64,000 nt of DNA from NCBI RefSeq assembly GCF_042643485.1, contig NZ_JBHRSJ010000012.1:431969-495968 (forward strand), given 5' to 3'. Both the position numbers and the translations under genes were made by a program. The stretch is from Azotobacter bryophylli (lineage in GTDB: Bacteria; Pseudomonadota; Gammaproteobacteria; Pseudomonadales; Pseudomonadaceae). Below, one piece after another: positions 42,944 through 51,904 of this stretch (position 1 is its first letter; every line of letters starts with the position of its first letter). Below the pieces are notes generated by a model, which saw only the letters and a program-made list of their open reading frames with translations, had not been told where the DNA came from and did not search any database.

Positions 42944-45445
42944 TCAGCGACGCCGCCAGCCCGGCGGGGGCGGCGCGTTGGCCAGGGCGCACCAGCCGCC
43001 CGCCGCGGCGCGCAGGGCCGCCAGCTGGCGCACCGCCTCGTCCCGGCGCAGGCGCTCCAGCGCCGCCCGCACCCGTTCGGGATGGCCCGTGTCCCGGCCA
43101 GCCAGACGGGCCTGCCAGGCCCATTCCGCCAGCTCGTGCGGGCTGGAGGCGGCATCGGCCAGGCGCGCCACCAGCCGGGCCTTTTCCTCGGCCAAGGGCG
43201 CCGCTTCGAGGGCCTGCAGCCATGCCTGCCGTTCGTCGAGAAAGGCCTCGACATGGGCGAGGAGCTGCCCGACCGACGCGCTCGGCGACTGCACGGCGAA
43301 GAGGATGCCACTCCGCCCGCCGACCTGGCGAAAGCTGCAGGACACCGCATAGCCCAGCTGCAGTTCGCCACGCAGCCGTTGGTAGAACGCCCCCTCCATC
43401 AGCTGCGCCAGCAGACGCCAGGCGGCCTCGGTAGCCGGCGCGGACGACGGCAGCGGACAGAACAGCAGCAGGGCGCTTTCGCCCGAATCCGCCGCCTGCC
43501 ACCAGCGCAGGCCGGCGTCCGGCGCGAGCCCGGCCGAATCGCCGCGCACCGGCTGGCCGGGGAGTCTTGCCAGGGCCGCCTGCAGCCGGCCGCTCGACGC
43601 CGCCGGCAGGCCCGCGGCCAGGCCGTCCCAGCGGGCGCCATGCCAGGCCCGGGCCAGATCCTGCGGCCGGGACGCCGCGGCGGACTCGGCCGTCCAGAAC
43701 TGAGGTAGGCGCCGGAGCAGCCGGCGGATCGGCATCTCGCCGCCGTCGCCCGCCTCGTCCGCCTGCCGCCGCAGCGCCTCGGCCAGCGCCGCCCGGGGCG
43801 GCGCGCGCAGCAGCCCGGCGAGTGCACCCAGAACCTGCGGCAGCAGGTCCGCCGGACCGTGGAGCTGCAGGCTCCAGCCGCCCTCGCCGTCTTCGAAGCG
43901 CGACTCGACGCCGGCCTGCCGCGCCGCCCAGAGCGTCGGGCGCAATGCCGCGCCGAGCGCCCGCCAGAGCCCCGGCGGCGTTTCGGCCAGGCGCCAGCGC
44001 AGGAACAGGGCGCCCGGCCCGGGCGTATCGCCCCGCTCCAGACAGCGCAGGGCCGGGTCGATGGCGGCCGCCGGCAGCGCCGCGGGAGCCGGCCGCAGCC
44101 AGGGATTGGGTTCCGGCTGGCGCCAGCGCCACCGCCGGGGTTCGGCCCGCGGCGGCACCTCGCCGTCCAGCCGCAGGGGAAAGCCGCCCGCCTGCCGGGG
44201 CTCGCAGGGCCGCCGGTCGCAGGTCAGCACTAGGGGCCGCAGGCGCCGCATCTGCCCGAGCAGCGCCGACAGGGCCTGGCGCACGGCGGCCTCGGCGGTC
44301 GCCGCCGACCAGGCCCCCGGCTCCGCCCAGTAGCGCACCCGCTCCAGCGGCCCCAGGCACGACAGCTGTCGCTGCCGGCTCCGGCGGTATTCGTCCCAGC
44401 ACCGATGCCAGTCGGCCGCTTCGGCGAAGAAGCGCAGCCAGTCGCAGACCGCCTCGACCAACGCCGCCCGCGCCGACAGCCCCGTTTCCGTCAGCTCCAG
44501 GCCGATCGCCACCAGCCCCTGGCCGGCGAACCGGTACGGCGTGCGCAGATCGATCGCCTCGCACCAGCCCGCCTCGCGCAGCCGGCTGGCCAGGCCGCCG
44601 GGCGCCTCGCCGGTCAGTCGGTCGGCGAGCAGGTCCAGTGCCGCTTCGCCGCCCGCCGGCAGGTGTTCGACGGCGAAGGCCAGTTCCAGGCGCGGCCGTC
44701 CGTCGCTCTGCAGGCGCAGCCAGCGCCCGGCCGTCAGCCCCAGCGGCGGCGGCCGGCGCTCCACCCAGGGCGCGCGGGCCAGCCGGCATTCGGTCGCCCG
44801 CAGCAAGTCTGCCAGCGCCGCCGGCCGCTGCGGGGCGGCGAGCAGCAGCTCGCTCTGCCCGGCCTGGTAGAAGCGCCGGTGATGCTCCCGCAGCGCCCGC
44901 TGGAAGGCCGGCCGCTCCACTGGCAGGGTCGCGCGGTTGCCGGCATGGAAGGCGCCGAACGGATGGGGCGCCGCCAGGGCGGTGCCGAGCGCCGCGTCGC
45001 ACAGGGTCTCCCGCTCGGCACCGCGGGCCTGGAACTCGGCCTGCAGCACCTCGCGCTCGGCGAGCTGCGCATCGATGTCGAGCAGCGGCCGGGCGAGCAT
45101 GTCCAGCAGGCGCCCGAGGGCTTCGCCGAGCAGATCGGCCGGCACCTCGAAGAGGAAGTCGGTATGCCGCTCGCGGGTCGAGGCGTTGAGCCGGCCGCCG
45201 CAGCCCCGGACGAAGGCCATGAGGCTCCGTGCCTGCGGATAGGCGCGGCTGCCGAGAAATAGCAGGTGCTCGAGAAAGTGCGCCAGCCCCGGATACTCCG
45301 CCGGCTCGTCGTGGGAGCCGGCTCCCACGCGCAGCAGCGCCGCCGCCCGCGAACCGGGCGGCAGGGCGATCAGCCGGCCGCGCTGCCCGCCGGGCAGGGC
45401 CAGCGGCAGCGGCGGCCGCACGGGGTCGATGGGCGGCGGGCGCAT
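42944..45445 (-). CDS. pqqF: PQQ biosynthesis M16 peptidase PqqF
   Basis: An 833-residue inverzincin-type zinc protease. The metal site HFLEHLLF (HxxEH) is at about residue 58, followed by the distal Glu region in DAQLAEREVLQAEF. Two active-half domains and two inactive-half domains of the insulysin layout follow (CSFRQVGGRSGILFAVQSP near the end). With PqqG-like partners it excises the cross-linked Glu-Tyr from PqqA. The start is the ATG at 45445; the frame extends much further upstream, but that part is antisense of the FAN1-like gene. Confidence 0.92.
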   Translation of the reverse strand: MRPPPIDPVRPPLPLALPGGQRGRLIALPPGSRAAALLRVGAGSHDEPAEYPGLAHFLEHLLFLGSRAYPQARSLMAFVRGCGGRLNASTRERHTDFLFEVPADLLGEALGRLLDMLARPLLDIDAQLAEREVLQAEFQARGAERETLCDAALGTALAAPHPFGAFHAGNRATLPVERPAFQRALREHHRRFYQAGQSELLLAAPQRPAALADLLRATECRLARAPWVERRPPPLGLTAGRWLRLQSDGRPRLELAFAVEHLPAGGEAALDLLADRLTGEAPGGLASRLREAGWCEAIDLRTPYRFAGQGLVAIGLELTETGLSARAALVEAVCDWLRFFAEAADWHRCWDEYRRSRQRQLSCLGPLERVRYWAEPGAWSAATAEAAVRQALSALLGQMRRLRPLVLTCDRRPCEPRQAGGFPLRLDGEVPPRAEPRRWRWRQPEPNPWLRPAPAALPAAAIDPALRCLERGDTPGPGALFLRWRLAETPPGLWRALGAALRPTLWAARQAGVESRFEDGEGGWSLQLHGPADLLPQVLGALAGLLRAPPRAALAEALRRQADEAGDGGEMPIRRLLRRLPQFWTAESAAASRPQDLARAWHGARWDGLAAGLPAASSGRLQAALARLPGQPVRGDSAGLAPDAGLRWWQAADSGESALLLFCPLPSSAPATEAAWRLLAQLMEGAFYQRLRGELQLGYAVSCSFRQVGGRSGILFAVQSPSASVGQLLAHVEAFLDERQAWLQALEAAPLAEEKARLVARLADAASSPHELAEWAWQARLAGRDTGHPERVRAALERLRRDEAVRQLAALRAAAGGWCALANAPPPPGWRRR

Positions 45446-45555
45446 TTGCGGGTGTATGAAAAACGACCAGAAGGCATCATAGCAGCCGATCGCCGCGCCA
45501 CCCGGGCGCGGCTGCGTCCGCCACCGATCCGCCGACGATTGCCAAGCCGGGCGGC

Positions 45556-45571
45556 CTGTGGATAAGTACAG
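45556..45571 (+). promoter_or_regulatory. LexA box of the FAN1-like / helicase operon
   Basis: CTGTGGATAAGTACAG has the full CTGT-N8-ACAG frame of a LexA operator, 23 bases before the ATG of the FAN1-like gene. The central eight bases are less AT-rich on one side than the consensus. Confidence 0.68.
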
Positions 45572-45594
45572 CGTTTTTTGCCTTCGGACCCGAC

Positions 45595-47259
45595 ATGCAG
45601 GACCTCGAACCCGGCGAGCGCCCGCCGCGCCAGTCCCTGGAAAACCCCTTCTACTACCTGGAGAACTTCCAGCAGGTGCTGGACTGGGTCGGCGTGCGCC
45701 ACGGCGATCTGCTGGACGAGGCCGAGCGCGCCTTCCTCGACCGCTTCCCGCGACTGCCCCGCGCCTCCCGCGCCCTGCTGGTGCGCATGGCGATGCGCAA
45801 GGGCCGGCTGTTCCGCGCCGGCAAGCTGCGCTACGCGGAGATCGGCTGCCCGCTGGAAGCCGCCGCGCCACTGATCGCCGAAGGCTGGGTCGAGGCGGCG
45901 CCGGCGCTCGGCCTCGACGAGCTGTTCGGTCTGCTGACCAAGGGCGAGATCGCCCAGGCCTTCGGCCTGCCGGCGAAGCTGCGCAAGGACGAGCTGCGCG
46001 CCGCCCTGGCCGCCGAAGCAGAGCCGCCGCGACCGCTGGCCGAATGGTGCCCGGCGCTGCCGGAGCGGGTCCTGGGCCTGGCCATCGACGGACTCTGCGA
46101 GCGCCTGCGCCTGATGTTCTTCGGCAACCTGCGGCAGGACTGGAGCGAGTTCGTCCTCGCCGACCTCGGGATCTACCGCTACGAACAGGTGCCCTTCTCC
46201 GCCGAGTCGCGGGCCTTCCACAGCCGCCGGGAGCTGGACGACTACCTGCACCTGCAGCGCTGCCGCGAGCGCTTCGAGGCCGGCGCGGCGCCGGACGCGG
46301 TGCTGGCGGGGATCCCCGCCGAACCCTACGCCAACCCCTGGCTGGAGCGGCGGCGCGGCAAGCTGCTGTTCCGCCTGGCCCAGCAGCACGAGCGCGACGG
46401 CAACTGGCCGGAAGCCCTGCGCCTGCACGCCGGCAACCGCTACCCGGAGGCGCGCCAGCGCTGCATCCGCATGCTGGAGCGCTGCGCTCAGGTCGAGGCG
46501 GCGCTGGAGCTGGCCCTGGCGGCCGAGGCCGCGCCGGAGAGCGAGGCCGAAGCCCAGCAGCTGGAGCGCCTGCTGCCGCGCCTGCGCCGCGCCCTGGGCC
46601 AGCCGCCCGTCCCCCGCCGCGCCGCGCGCCGCGTCGAGCGCCTGGATCTGCGCCTGCCACAGCCGGCAGCCGGCGTGGAATGGGCGGTACGCGAGCACCT
46701 CGACCGGCCGGAGGCGCCGGTGCACTACGTGGAGAACACCCTGCTCAACTCGCTGCTCGGCCTGCTCTGCTGGGAGGCGATCTTCGCCCCGCTGCCGGGC
46801 GCCTTCTTCCACCCCTTCCACAGCGGCCCGGCCGACCTGACCCGGCCGGACTTCGCCGAGCGCCGCCGCGAGCCGTTCGAGCGCTGCCTGGCGCGCCTGG
46901 ACGACGGCAGCCACCACGAGGCCATCCTGCGTACCTTCGCCGAGAAACACGGCCTCCAGTCGCCCTTCGTCGCCTGGGGCCTGCTCGACGAACCCCTGCT
47001 GCGCCAGGCCCTGGCCTGCATCCCGGCGCGGCACCTGCGGCTGGTCTTCGAACGCCTGCTGCGCGACGTCAAGGCCAACCGCTCGGGCCTGCCGGACCTG
47101 ATCCAGTTCTGGCCGGAGGAGGCGCGCTACCGGATGATCGAGGTGAAGGGGCCCGGCGACCGTCTGCAGGACAACCAGTGCCGCTGGCTGGACTACGCCC
47201 TGGAGCACGGCATTCCCGTGGCGGTGTGCTACGTGCAGTGGGCGGAGGAGCCGCGGTGA
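45595..47259 (+). CDS. FAN1-like VRR-NUC structure-specific nuclease
   Basis: A 554-residue nuclease related to eukaryotic FAN1, which cleaves branched DNA during interstrand crosslink repair. The N-terminal part (about 1-330) is helical, SAP/TPR-like, with NPFYYLENFQQVLDWV at the start. The C-terminal VRR-NUC domain carries the catalytic pattern: HEAILRTFAEKHG, NRSGLPDLIQFW (PD) and YRMIEVKGPGDRLQDNQ (E-x-K plus Gln). It overlaps the helicase gene by four bases (GTGA), and the pair sits behind a LexA box. Confidence 0.9.
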   Translation: MQDLEPGERPPRQSLENPFYYLENFQQVLDWVGVRHGDLLDEAERAFLDRFPRLPRASRALLVRMAMRKGRLFRAGKLRYAEIGCPLEAAAPLIAEGWVEAAPALGLDELFGLLTKGEIAQAFGLPAKLRKDELRAALAAEAEPPRPLAEWCPALPERVLGLAIDGLCERLRLMFFGNLRQDWSEFVLADLGIYRYEQVPFSAESRAFHSRRELDDYLHLQRCRERFEAGAAPDAVLAGIPAEPYANPWLERRRGKLLFRLAQQHERDGNWPEALRLHAGNRYPEARQRCIRMLERCAQVEAALELALAAEAAPESEAEAQQLERLLPRLRRALGQPPVPRRAARRVERLDLRLPQPAAGVEWAVREHLDRPEAPVHYVENTLLNSLLGLLCWEAIFAPLPGAFFHPFHSGPADLTRPDFAERRREPFERCLARLDDGSHHEAILRTFAEKHGLQSPFVAWGLLDEPLLRQALACIPARHLRLVFERLLRDVKANRSGLPDLIQFWPEEARYRMIEVKGPGDRLQDNQCRWLDYALEHGIPVAVCYVQWAEEPR

Positions 47260-49550
47260 GCTACCGGGTGGCGGTGCGCAGCCTCTGCGAGTTCACTGCC
47301 AAGCAGGGCGATCTGGACCTGCGCTTCACCCCCTCGCCCAGCGCCCAGGAAGGCATCGTCGGCCATGGCCTGGTGACCGGGCGGCGCGGTGCAGGCTACG
47401 AGCGCGAGGTCGCGCTGGAGGGCCGCTACGGGGAACTCCTGGTGCGCGGCCGCGCCGACGGCTACGACCCCGCGCTCAACCGCCTGGAGGAGATCAAGAC
47501 CTATCGGGGTGACCTGGCCCGCCAGCCGGCCAACCATCGCGCGCTGCACTGGGCCCAGGCCAGGGTCTACGGCTGGCTGCTGTGCCGGAGCCGCAACCTG
47601 CCCGCCATCGAGCTGGCGCTGGTCTACTTCGACGTGGCCAGCCAGAAGGAAACCCTGCTTCTGGAGCGCCGCGATGCCGAAGAGCTGCGCGCTTTCTTCG
47701 AGGCCCAGTGCCAGGCCTTCCTCACCTGGGCGGAACAGGAGCTGGCGCACCGCGAGGCCCGCGACCGGGCCCTCGCCGAACTGCGCTTCCCCTACCCCAA
47801 CTTCCGCCCGGGCCAGCGCCAGCTCGCCGAGGCCGTGTACAAGGCCGCCTGCACCGGCACCCACCTGATGGCCCAGGCGCCCACCGGCATCGGCAAGACC
47901 CTGGCCACCCTGTTCCCGCAGCTCAAGGCCTGCCCCGGACAGAAACTGGACAAGCTGTTCTTCCTCGCCGCCAAGACCTCCGGCCGGCGCCTGGCGCTGG
48001 ATGCGCTGGCCACCCTCGGCCGCGGCCGGCCGCTGCGGGTGCTGGAGCTGACGGCGCGGGACAAGGCCTGCGAGCATCCGGATCTCGCCTGCCACGGCGA
48101 GTCCTGCCCCCTGGCCCGCGGCTTCTACGACCGCCTGCCGGAGGCTCGCGCCGCAGCCCTGGAGACGCCCTTCCTCGACCAGGCCCGGCTGCGCGAGGTG
48201 GCCCAGGCCCACCGGGTCTGCCCCTACTACCTGGGCCAGGAACTGGCGCGCTGGGTCGACGTGACGGTCGGCGACTACAACTACTACTTCGACCTGACCG
48301 CCCTGCTCCACGGCCTGACCCAGGCCAACCAGTGGCGCGTCGGCGTGCTGGTGGACGAGGCCCACAACCTGCTGGAGCGCGGCCGCGGCATGTACAGCGC
48401 CGAGCTGGACCAGCGCGACCTGCGCGCCGCCCGCCGTCAGGCCCCGGCCGAACTGAAGAAGCCGCTGGAGCGCATCCAGCGCGCCTGGAGCGCCCTCGCC
48501 CGCGAGCAGGTCCGGCCCTACGAGGTGAAGGAAGAGCTGCCCGGCAAGCTGCTCGCCGCCCTGCAGCAGGCCATCGGCGCGATCAACGACTTCCTTGCCG
48601 ACGCCCCGGCCGGGCTGGACGTCGAACTGCAGGCCTTCTACTTCGACATGCTGCAGTTCTGCCGCCTGGCCGAGCTGTTCGACCGCCATTCGCTGTTCGA
48701 CTGCAGCCTGCTGCCGCCGGATCGCCGGGGCCGTGCCGCTTCCCGGCTGTGCCTGCGCAACGTGCTGCCGGCGCCCTTCCTCGCCCCGCGCTTGGCCCAG
48801 GCGCGCTCCGCCGTGCTGTTCTCCGCCACCCTGAGCCCGCGCCGGTTCTATGCCGACACCCTGGGCCTGCCGACCAACAGCGTCTGGCTGGAGGCGGACT
48901 CGCCGTTTCGCGCCGAGCAGCTCAGCGTGCGCATCGCCCGGCACATCTCCACCCGCTACGGCGACCGCGCCGCCTCCCTGGAACCCATCGTCGAGCTGCT
49001 GGCCCGCCAGTACCGGGAGCGTCCCGGCAACTACCTGGCGTTCTTCAGCAGCTTCGACTACCTGCGGCAGGTCAGCGCCCTGCTGGCCGAGCGCCATCCG
49101 GACATCCCGTTCTGGGAGCAGACCCGCAGCATGGAGGAGGACGCGCGCCAGGCCTTCATCGAGCGCTTCCAGGCGGGCGGGCGCGGCATCGGCTTCGCCG
49201 TGCTCGGCGGGGCCTTCGGCGAGGGCATCGACCTGCCCGGCGAGCGGCTGATCGGCGCCTTCATCGCCACCCTCGGCCTGCCCCAGGTCAACCCGGTGAA
49301 CGAGGAGTTCAAGACGCGGCTGGCGGCGCTGTTCGGCAGCGGCTACGACTACGCCTACCTCTACCCCGGCCTGCAGAAGGTGGTGCAGGCCGCCGGCCGG
49401 GTCATCCGCACGCCGCAGGACGAGGGCGTGGTGCACCTGATCGACGACCGCTTCGCCCGCCCCCAAGTCCGCCGCCTGCTGCCGTCCTGGTGGCGGATCG
49501 AGGAGGACGCTCAGCTCACCTGCAGCAGCTCGTCCCAGCACGTGGTGTAG
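47256..49550 (+). CDS. DinG/XPD-like Fe-S ATP-dependent DNA helicase
   Basis: A 764-residue SF2 helicase. The first 170 residues contain a RecB-nuclease-like segment (VRGRADGYDPALNRLEEIKTYRGD). Walker A is QAPTGIGKTLAT, motif II VDEAHNLLE, and later VLFSATLSP, FAVLGGAFGEGIDLPG and QAAGRVIRTPQDEG. Cys residues in KACEHPDLACHGESCPL and HRVCPYYL provide the four ligands of an Fe-S cluster. It should unwind 5'-3' at damaged or branched DNA. GTG start overlaps the nuclease stop; its end overlaps umuC by 40 bases on the other strand. Confidence 0.92.
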   Translation: MSYRVAVRSLCEFTAKQGDLDLRFTPSPSAQEGIVGHGLVTGRRGAGYEREVALEGRYGELLVRGRADGYDPALNRLEEIKTYRGDLARQPANHRALHWAQARVYGWLLCRSRNLPAIELALVYFDVASQKETLLLERRDAEELRAFFEAQCQAFLTWAEQELAHREARDRALAELRFPYPNFRPGQRQLAEAVYKAACTGTHLMAQAPTGIGKTLATLFPQLKACPGQKLDKLFFLAAKTSGRRLALDALATLGRGRPLRVLELTARDKACEHPDLACHGESCPLARGFYDRLPEARAAALETPFLDQARLREVAQAHRVCPYYLGQELARWVDVTVGDYNYYFDLTALLHGLTQANQWRVGVLVDEAHNLLERGRGMYSAELDQRDLRAARRQAPAELKKPLERIQRAWSALAREQVRPYEVKEELPGKLLAALQQAIGAINDFLADAPAGLDVELQAFYFDMLQFCRLAELFDRHSLFDCSLLPPDRRGRAASRLCLRNVLPAPFLAPRLAQARSAVLFSATLSPRRFYADTLGLPTNSVWLEADSPFRAEQLSVRIARHISTRYGDRAASLEPIVELLARQYRERPGNYLAFFSSFDYLRQVSALLAERHPDIPFWEQTRSMEEDARQAFIERFQAGGRGIGFAVLGGAFGEGIDLPGERLIGAFIATLGLPQVNPVNEEFKTRLAALFGSGYDYAYLYPGLQKVVQAAGRVIRTPQDEGVVHLIDDRFARPQVRRLLPSWWRIEEDAQLTCSSSSQHVV

Positions 49551-50767
49551 CGCTGGGACATCAGCTCGCGGCGCATCGCCCACGCCGGCTCGGCCGGCAC
49601 TCGCCCCAGGCGGATGCTGCCGCGGCCCTGGCGGGCGTTGATCCGGTCGATCGTCGCCATCAGGCGGTCGGCGCCGGGACGGGGGCGCGGAGCGAAGAGG
49701 TCGCCGGTGAACTCGCCGCGCCGGCGCAGGTCCAGCAGCAGGACCTCGGCCTTGCTGTAGGCGAAGCCGGGCCGGTAGATCGCCTCGAGGCCGCGCAGTG
49801 CGGCGTCGACCAGCACCCGGGTGTCGTCGGTGGGATACGGCAACGGACAGGGCATGACGCCGCAGTAGCGGGGCTCGCCGGGAGCGTGCATGCCGGTGCG
49901 GATCGCCACCTGCAGGGCGCCGGCCAGCGAGCCCTGGCGGCGCAGCTTCTCCGCCGCGGTGGAGGCGTAGCTCGCCAGCGCCTCGCGGATCGGCGCCAGC
50001 TCGTGCAGGCGCCGGCCGAACATGCGCGAGGTGCAGATCGTCTGCCGCGGCGCCGCCTCCTCCAGTTCCAGGCAGGGAATGCCGCGCAGCTCCCGGGCGG
50101 TCTTCTCCAGGACCACGCTGAAGTGGCGGCGCAGGGTCGCCGGCTCGAAGTGCGCCAGGTCCCAGGCGCTGCGGATGCCCAGCGGCGCGAGCCGGGCGGA
50201 CAGGCGCCGGCCCACGCCCCAGACCTCGCCCACCTCGGCGATCCGCAGGAGGCGTTCGCGCCTGAGCGGGTCGCGCAGGTCGACCACCCCGCCGCACTTG
50301 CCCCAGGTCTTCGCCGCCCAGTTGGCCAGCTTGGCCAGGGTCTTGGTCGGCCCGATGCCGACTCCTACCGGCAGGCCGGTCCAGCGCCAGACCCGCTCCC
50401 GCGCCCGCTGCCCGAGGGCCTCGAGATCGCCGGGCAGGCCCGCGAGGTCGGCGAAGGCCTCGTCGATGCTGTAGACCTCCACCTTGGGGAACAGGCCTTC
50501 CAGGGTCGCCATCACCCGTGCGCTCATCTCGCCGTAGAGCTCGTAGTTGGAGGAGAACACCGCCACGCCCCACTGCCGCAGGCGCTGCCGCCACTGGAAA
50601 TACGGGGCGCCCATGGGGATGCCCAGGCGCTTGGCCTCGCGGGTGCGGGCGATCACGCAGCCGTCGTTGTTGCTCAGCACTACCACCGGCACGTCCTTGA
50701 GCCACGGCCGGTAGACCCGCTCGCAGGAGCAGTAGAAGGCATTGCAGTCGATCAGCGCATAGCTCAT
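49511..50767 (-). CDS. umuC: Translesion DNA polymerase V catalytic subunit UmuC
   Basis: A 418-residue Y-family polymerase. YALIDCNAFYCSCERVYRP gives the first metal-binding Asp; VYSIDEAFADLAG holds the S-I-D-E catalytic acids; GVGIGPTKTLAKLANW and the HhH segment VGEVWGVGRRLSARL follow, then little-finger and C-terminal regions. Copies DNA past lesions in complex with processed UmuD. It overlaps umuD by four bases (ATGA). Confidence 0.96.
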   Translation of the reverse strand: MSYALIDCNAFYCSCERVYRPWLKDVPVVVLSNNDGCVIARTREAKRLGIPMGAPYFQWRQRLRQWGVAVFSSNYELYGEMSARVMATLEGLFPKVEVYSIDEAFADLAGLPGDLEALGQRARERVWRWTGLPVGVGIGPTKTLAKLANWAAKTWGKCGGVVDLRDPLRRERLLRIAEVGEVWGVGRRLSARLAPLGIRSAWDLAHFEPATLRRHFSVVLEKTARELRGIPCLELEEAAPRQTICTSRMFGRRLHELAPIREALASYASTAAEKLRRQGSLAGALQVAIRTGMHAPGEPRYCGVMPCPLPYPTDDTRVLVDAALRGLEAIYRPGFAYSKAEVLLLDLRRRGEFTGDLFAPRPRPGADRLMATIDRINARQGRGSIRLGRVPAEPAWAMRRELMSQRYTTCWDELLQVS

Positions 50768-51195
50768 GGCCGGGCGTGGAAATGCAGGTTGCAGGTGACC
50801 ACGCCCCAGACCTCCAGGCTGTCCGGCTCCACCGCGAGCGGCGCGTAGTCCGGGTTGGCCGGCACCAGCCAGAGCCCGCCCGCCGCGTCGCGGCGCAGGG
50901 TCTTGACCGTCAGCTCGCCGTGCACGTGGGCGATCACGATGCAGCCCGGCCGGGGCTCGAGGGAGCGGTCGACCACCAGGATGTCGCCGTCGTGGATGCC
51001 CGCCTCGATCATGCTGTCGCCCCGGACCCGGACCAGATAGGTGTGCGGGGCACGCAGGCCGACCAGATCGTCCAGCGACAGGCACTGCTCCTGGTAATCG
51101 CCGGCCGGCGAGGGGAAGCCCGCCGGCACCCAGGCCTCGTAGTAGACGGCGGGAGCGGTGGCAGGGTCGAGCCGTCCGATGATCTGTGCCTGCAT
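50764..51195 (-). CDS. umuD: Translesion polymerase V subunit UmuD (LexA-like autopeptidase)
   Basis: A 143-residue S24 autopeptidase. The catalytic Ser is in VRGDSMIEAGIHDGD and the catalytic Lys in HGELTVKTLRRD. Self-cleavage, stimulated by RecA filaments, should occur at the AG bond in WVPAGFPSPAGDY; E. coli UmuD has CG there, so this site is LexA-like. The ATG at 51195 is chosen from family length; the frame is open to 51312. A LexA box lies 20 bases upstream. Confidence 0.94.
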   Translation of the reverse strand: MQAQIIGRLDPATAPAVYYEAWVPAGFPSPAGDYQEQCLSLDDLVGLRAPHTYLVRVRGDSMIEAGIHDGDILVVDRSLEPRPGCIVIAHVHGELTVKTLRRDAAGGLWLVPANPDYAPLAVEPDSLEVWGVVTCNLHFHARP

Positions 51196-51215
51196 GGGAA
51201 ATCGCTCGCCGTTGA

Positions 51216-51231
51216 CTGTATGCATATACAG
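51216..51231 (-). promoter_or_regulatory. LexA box of umuDC
   Basis: CTGTATGCATATACAG is a near-ideal LexA operator (consensus CTGTATATATATACAG, 13 of 16 identical or better), 20 bases upstream of the umuD ATG. umuDC should be a tightly repressed SOS operon. Confidence 0.9.
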
Positions 51232-51663
51232 ATAGCAGACGGGCGCGGCCCCGGTCAATCGCAGCGGGCGATGCGTGGCTCTGCAGCGTCGCAGAGCGCC
51301 AGGGAAAGACAAAAACCCCCTAACTTCCGCCGGTATTCCGAAGAACTAACGCCCATGACTCCGCCAACTAAGGCAGACATACAAGCAGGCATCCAATAAA
51401 TCGCCTCAAGTAATTAAAACTAAATAACGACATAACTCAGCGGCACTTCCATGAACTCATAACCGCCTAAAAAGACACACAAATAGTAACTTCATCGATA
51501 AAAACGCCTCCGTTCGTCAGAACTTCTCTTCCGCCAATCGAAGCCGGTTGAACTCCCAGCTTCACCTTTCCTCAGAGACTAGGACAGGTTCATTTAACCG
51601 CTGAACCCCGAACTATGGAATCTGTCTCCAACCATGAAGTGAGCAGTAACGGGAGAAGATGAC
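51232..51663. other. AT-rich intergenic leader before the KGG/LEA cluster
   Basis: 432 bases without a convincing gene. From about 51310 to 51540 the base composition is clearly lower in GC than on either side. It holds an AlgU-like promoter at 51550-51576. A 15-codon open frame at 51356 has no ribosome site. Otherwise nothing recognised. Confidence 0.6.
51550..51576 (+). promoter_or_regulatory. AlgU-like (sigma-22) promoter of the KGG/LEA cluster
   Basis: GAACTC, 16 bases, then TCAGA; the AlgU/RpoE consensus is GAACTT-N16-TCTGA. The -35 differs at one base and the -10 at one base, with exact spacing. The transcript would start about 80 bases before the first KGG gene. Confidence 0.55.
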
Positions 51664-51858
51664 ATGCCTACGACCAAGAAAGGCGACAAAGGCGACATGA
51701 GCGTGCAGGAAGCCGGCCGCAAGGGCGGCAAGGCGACGTCCGCCACTCATGATCGCGAGTTCTATGAGGAAATAGGACACAAAGGCGGTACGAAGGGAGG
51801 CCCACGGGTGCGCGAGTTGATCGAGGAAGGGAAGAAATCGGAAGAAGGGAAATCCTGA
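51664..51858 (+). CDS. KGG-repeat stress protein, GsiB-like type (copy 1)
   Basis: A 64-residue, very hydrophilic protein without Cys or hydrophobic core. It has the KGG/con-10 layout: DMSVQEAGRKGGKATSATHDREFYEEIGHKGG, in pieces resembling the B. subtilis GsiB repeat unit, then PRVRELIEEGKKSEE. Such LEA-like proteins are made in stationary phase, drying or osmotic stress. GGGAGA lies eight bases before the ATG. First of four related genes in a row. Confidence 0.88.
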   Translation: MPTTKKGDKGDMSVQEAGRKGGKATSATHDREFYEEIGHKGGTKGGPRVRELIEEGKKSEEGKS

Positions 51859-51904
51859 AACGACCCCGCACCAACCTGATCGATAACTCCTGGAGGAAGT
51901 CCAA

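Noticed and set aside
44000..46660. Very long minus-strand frame extending pqqF upstream to 46660
   Set aside because: The extension beyond 45445 is Arg/Ala/Gly-rich antisense of the FAN1-like gene; PqqF homology begins at the ATG at 45445.
51356..51400. 14-residue open frame in the AT-rich leader
   Set aside because: No ribosome site, no recognisable peptide and in an AT-rich stretch where short frames arise by chance.
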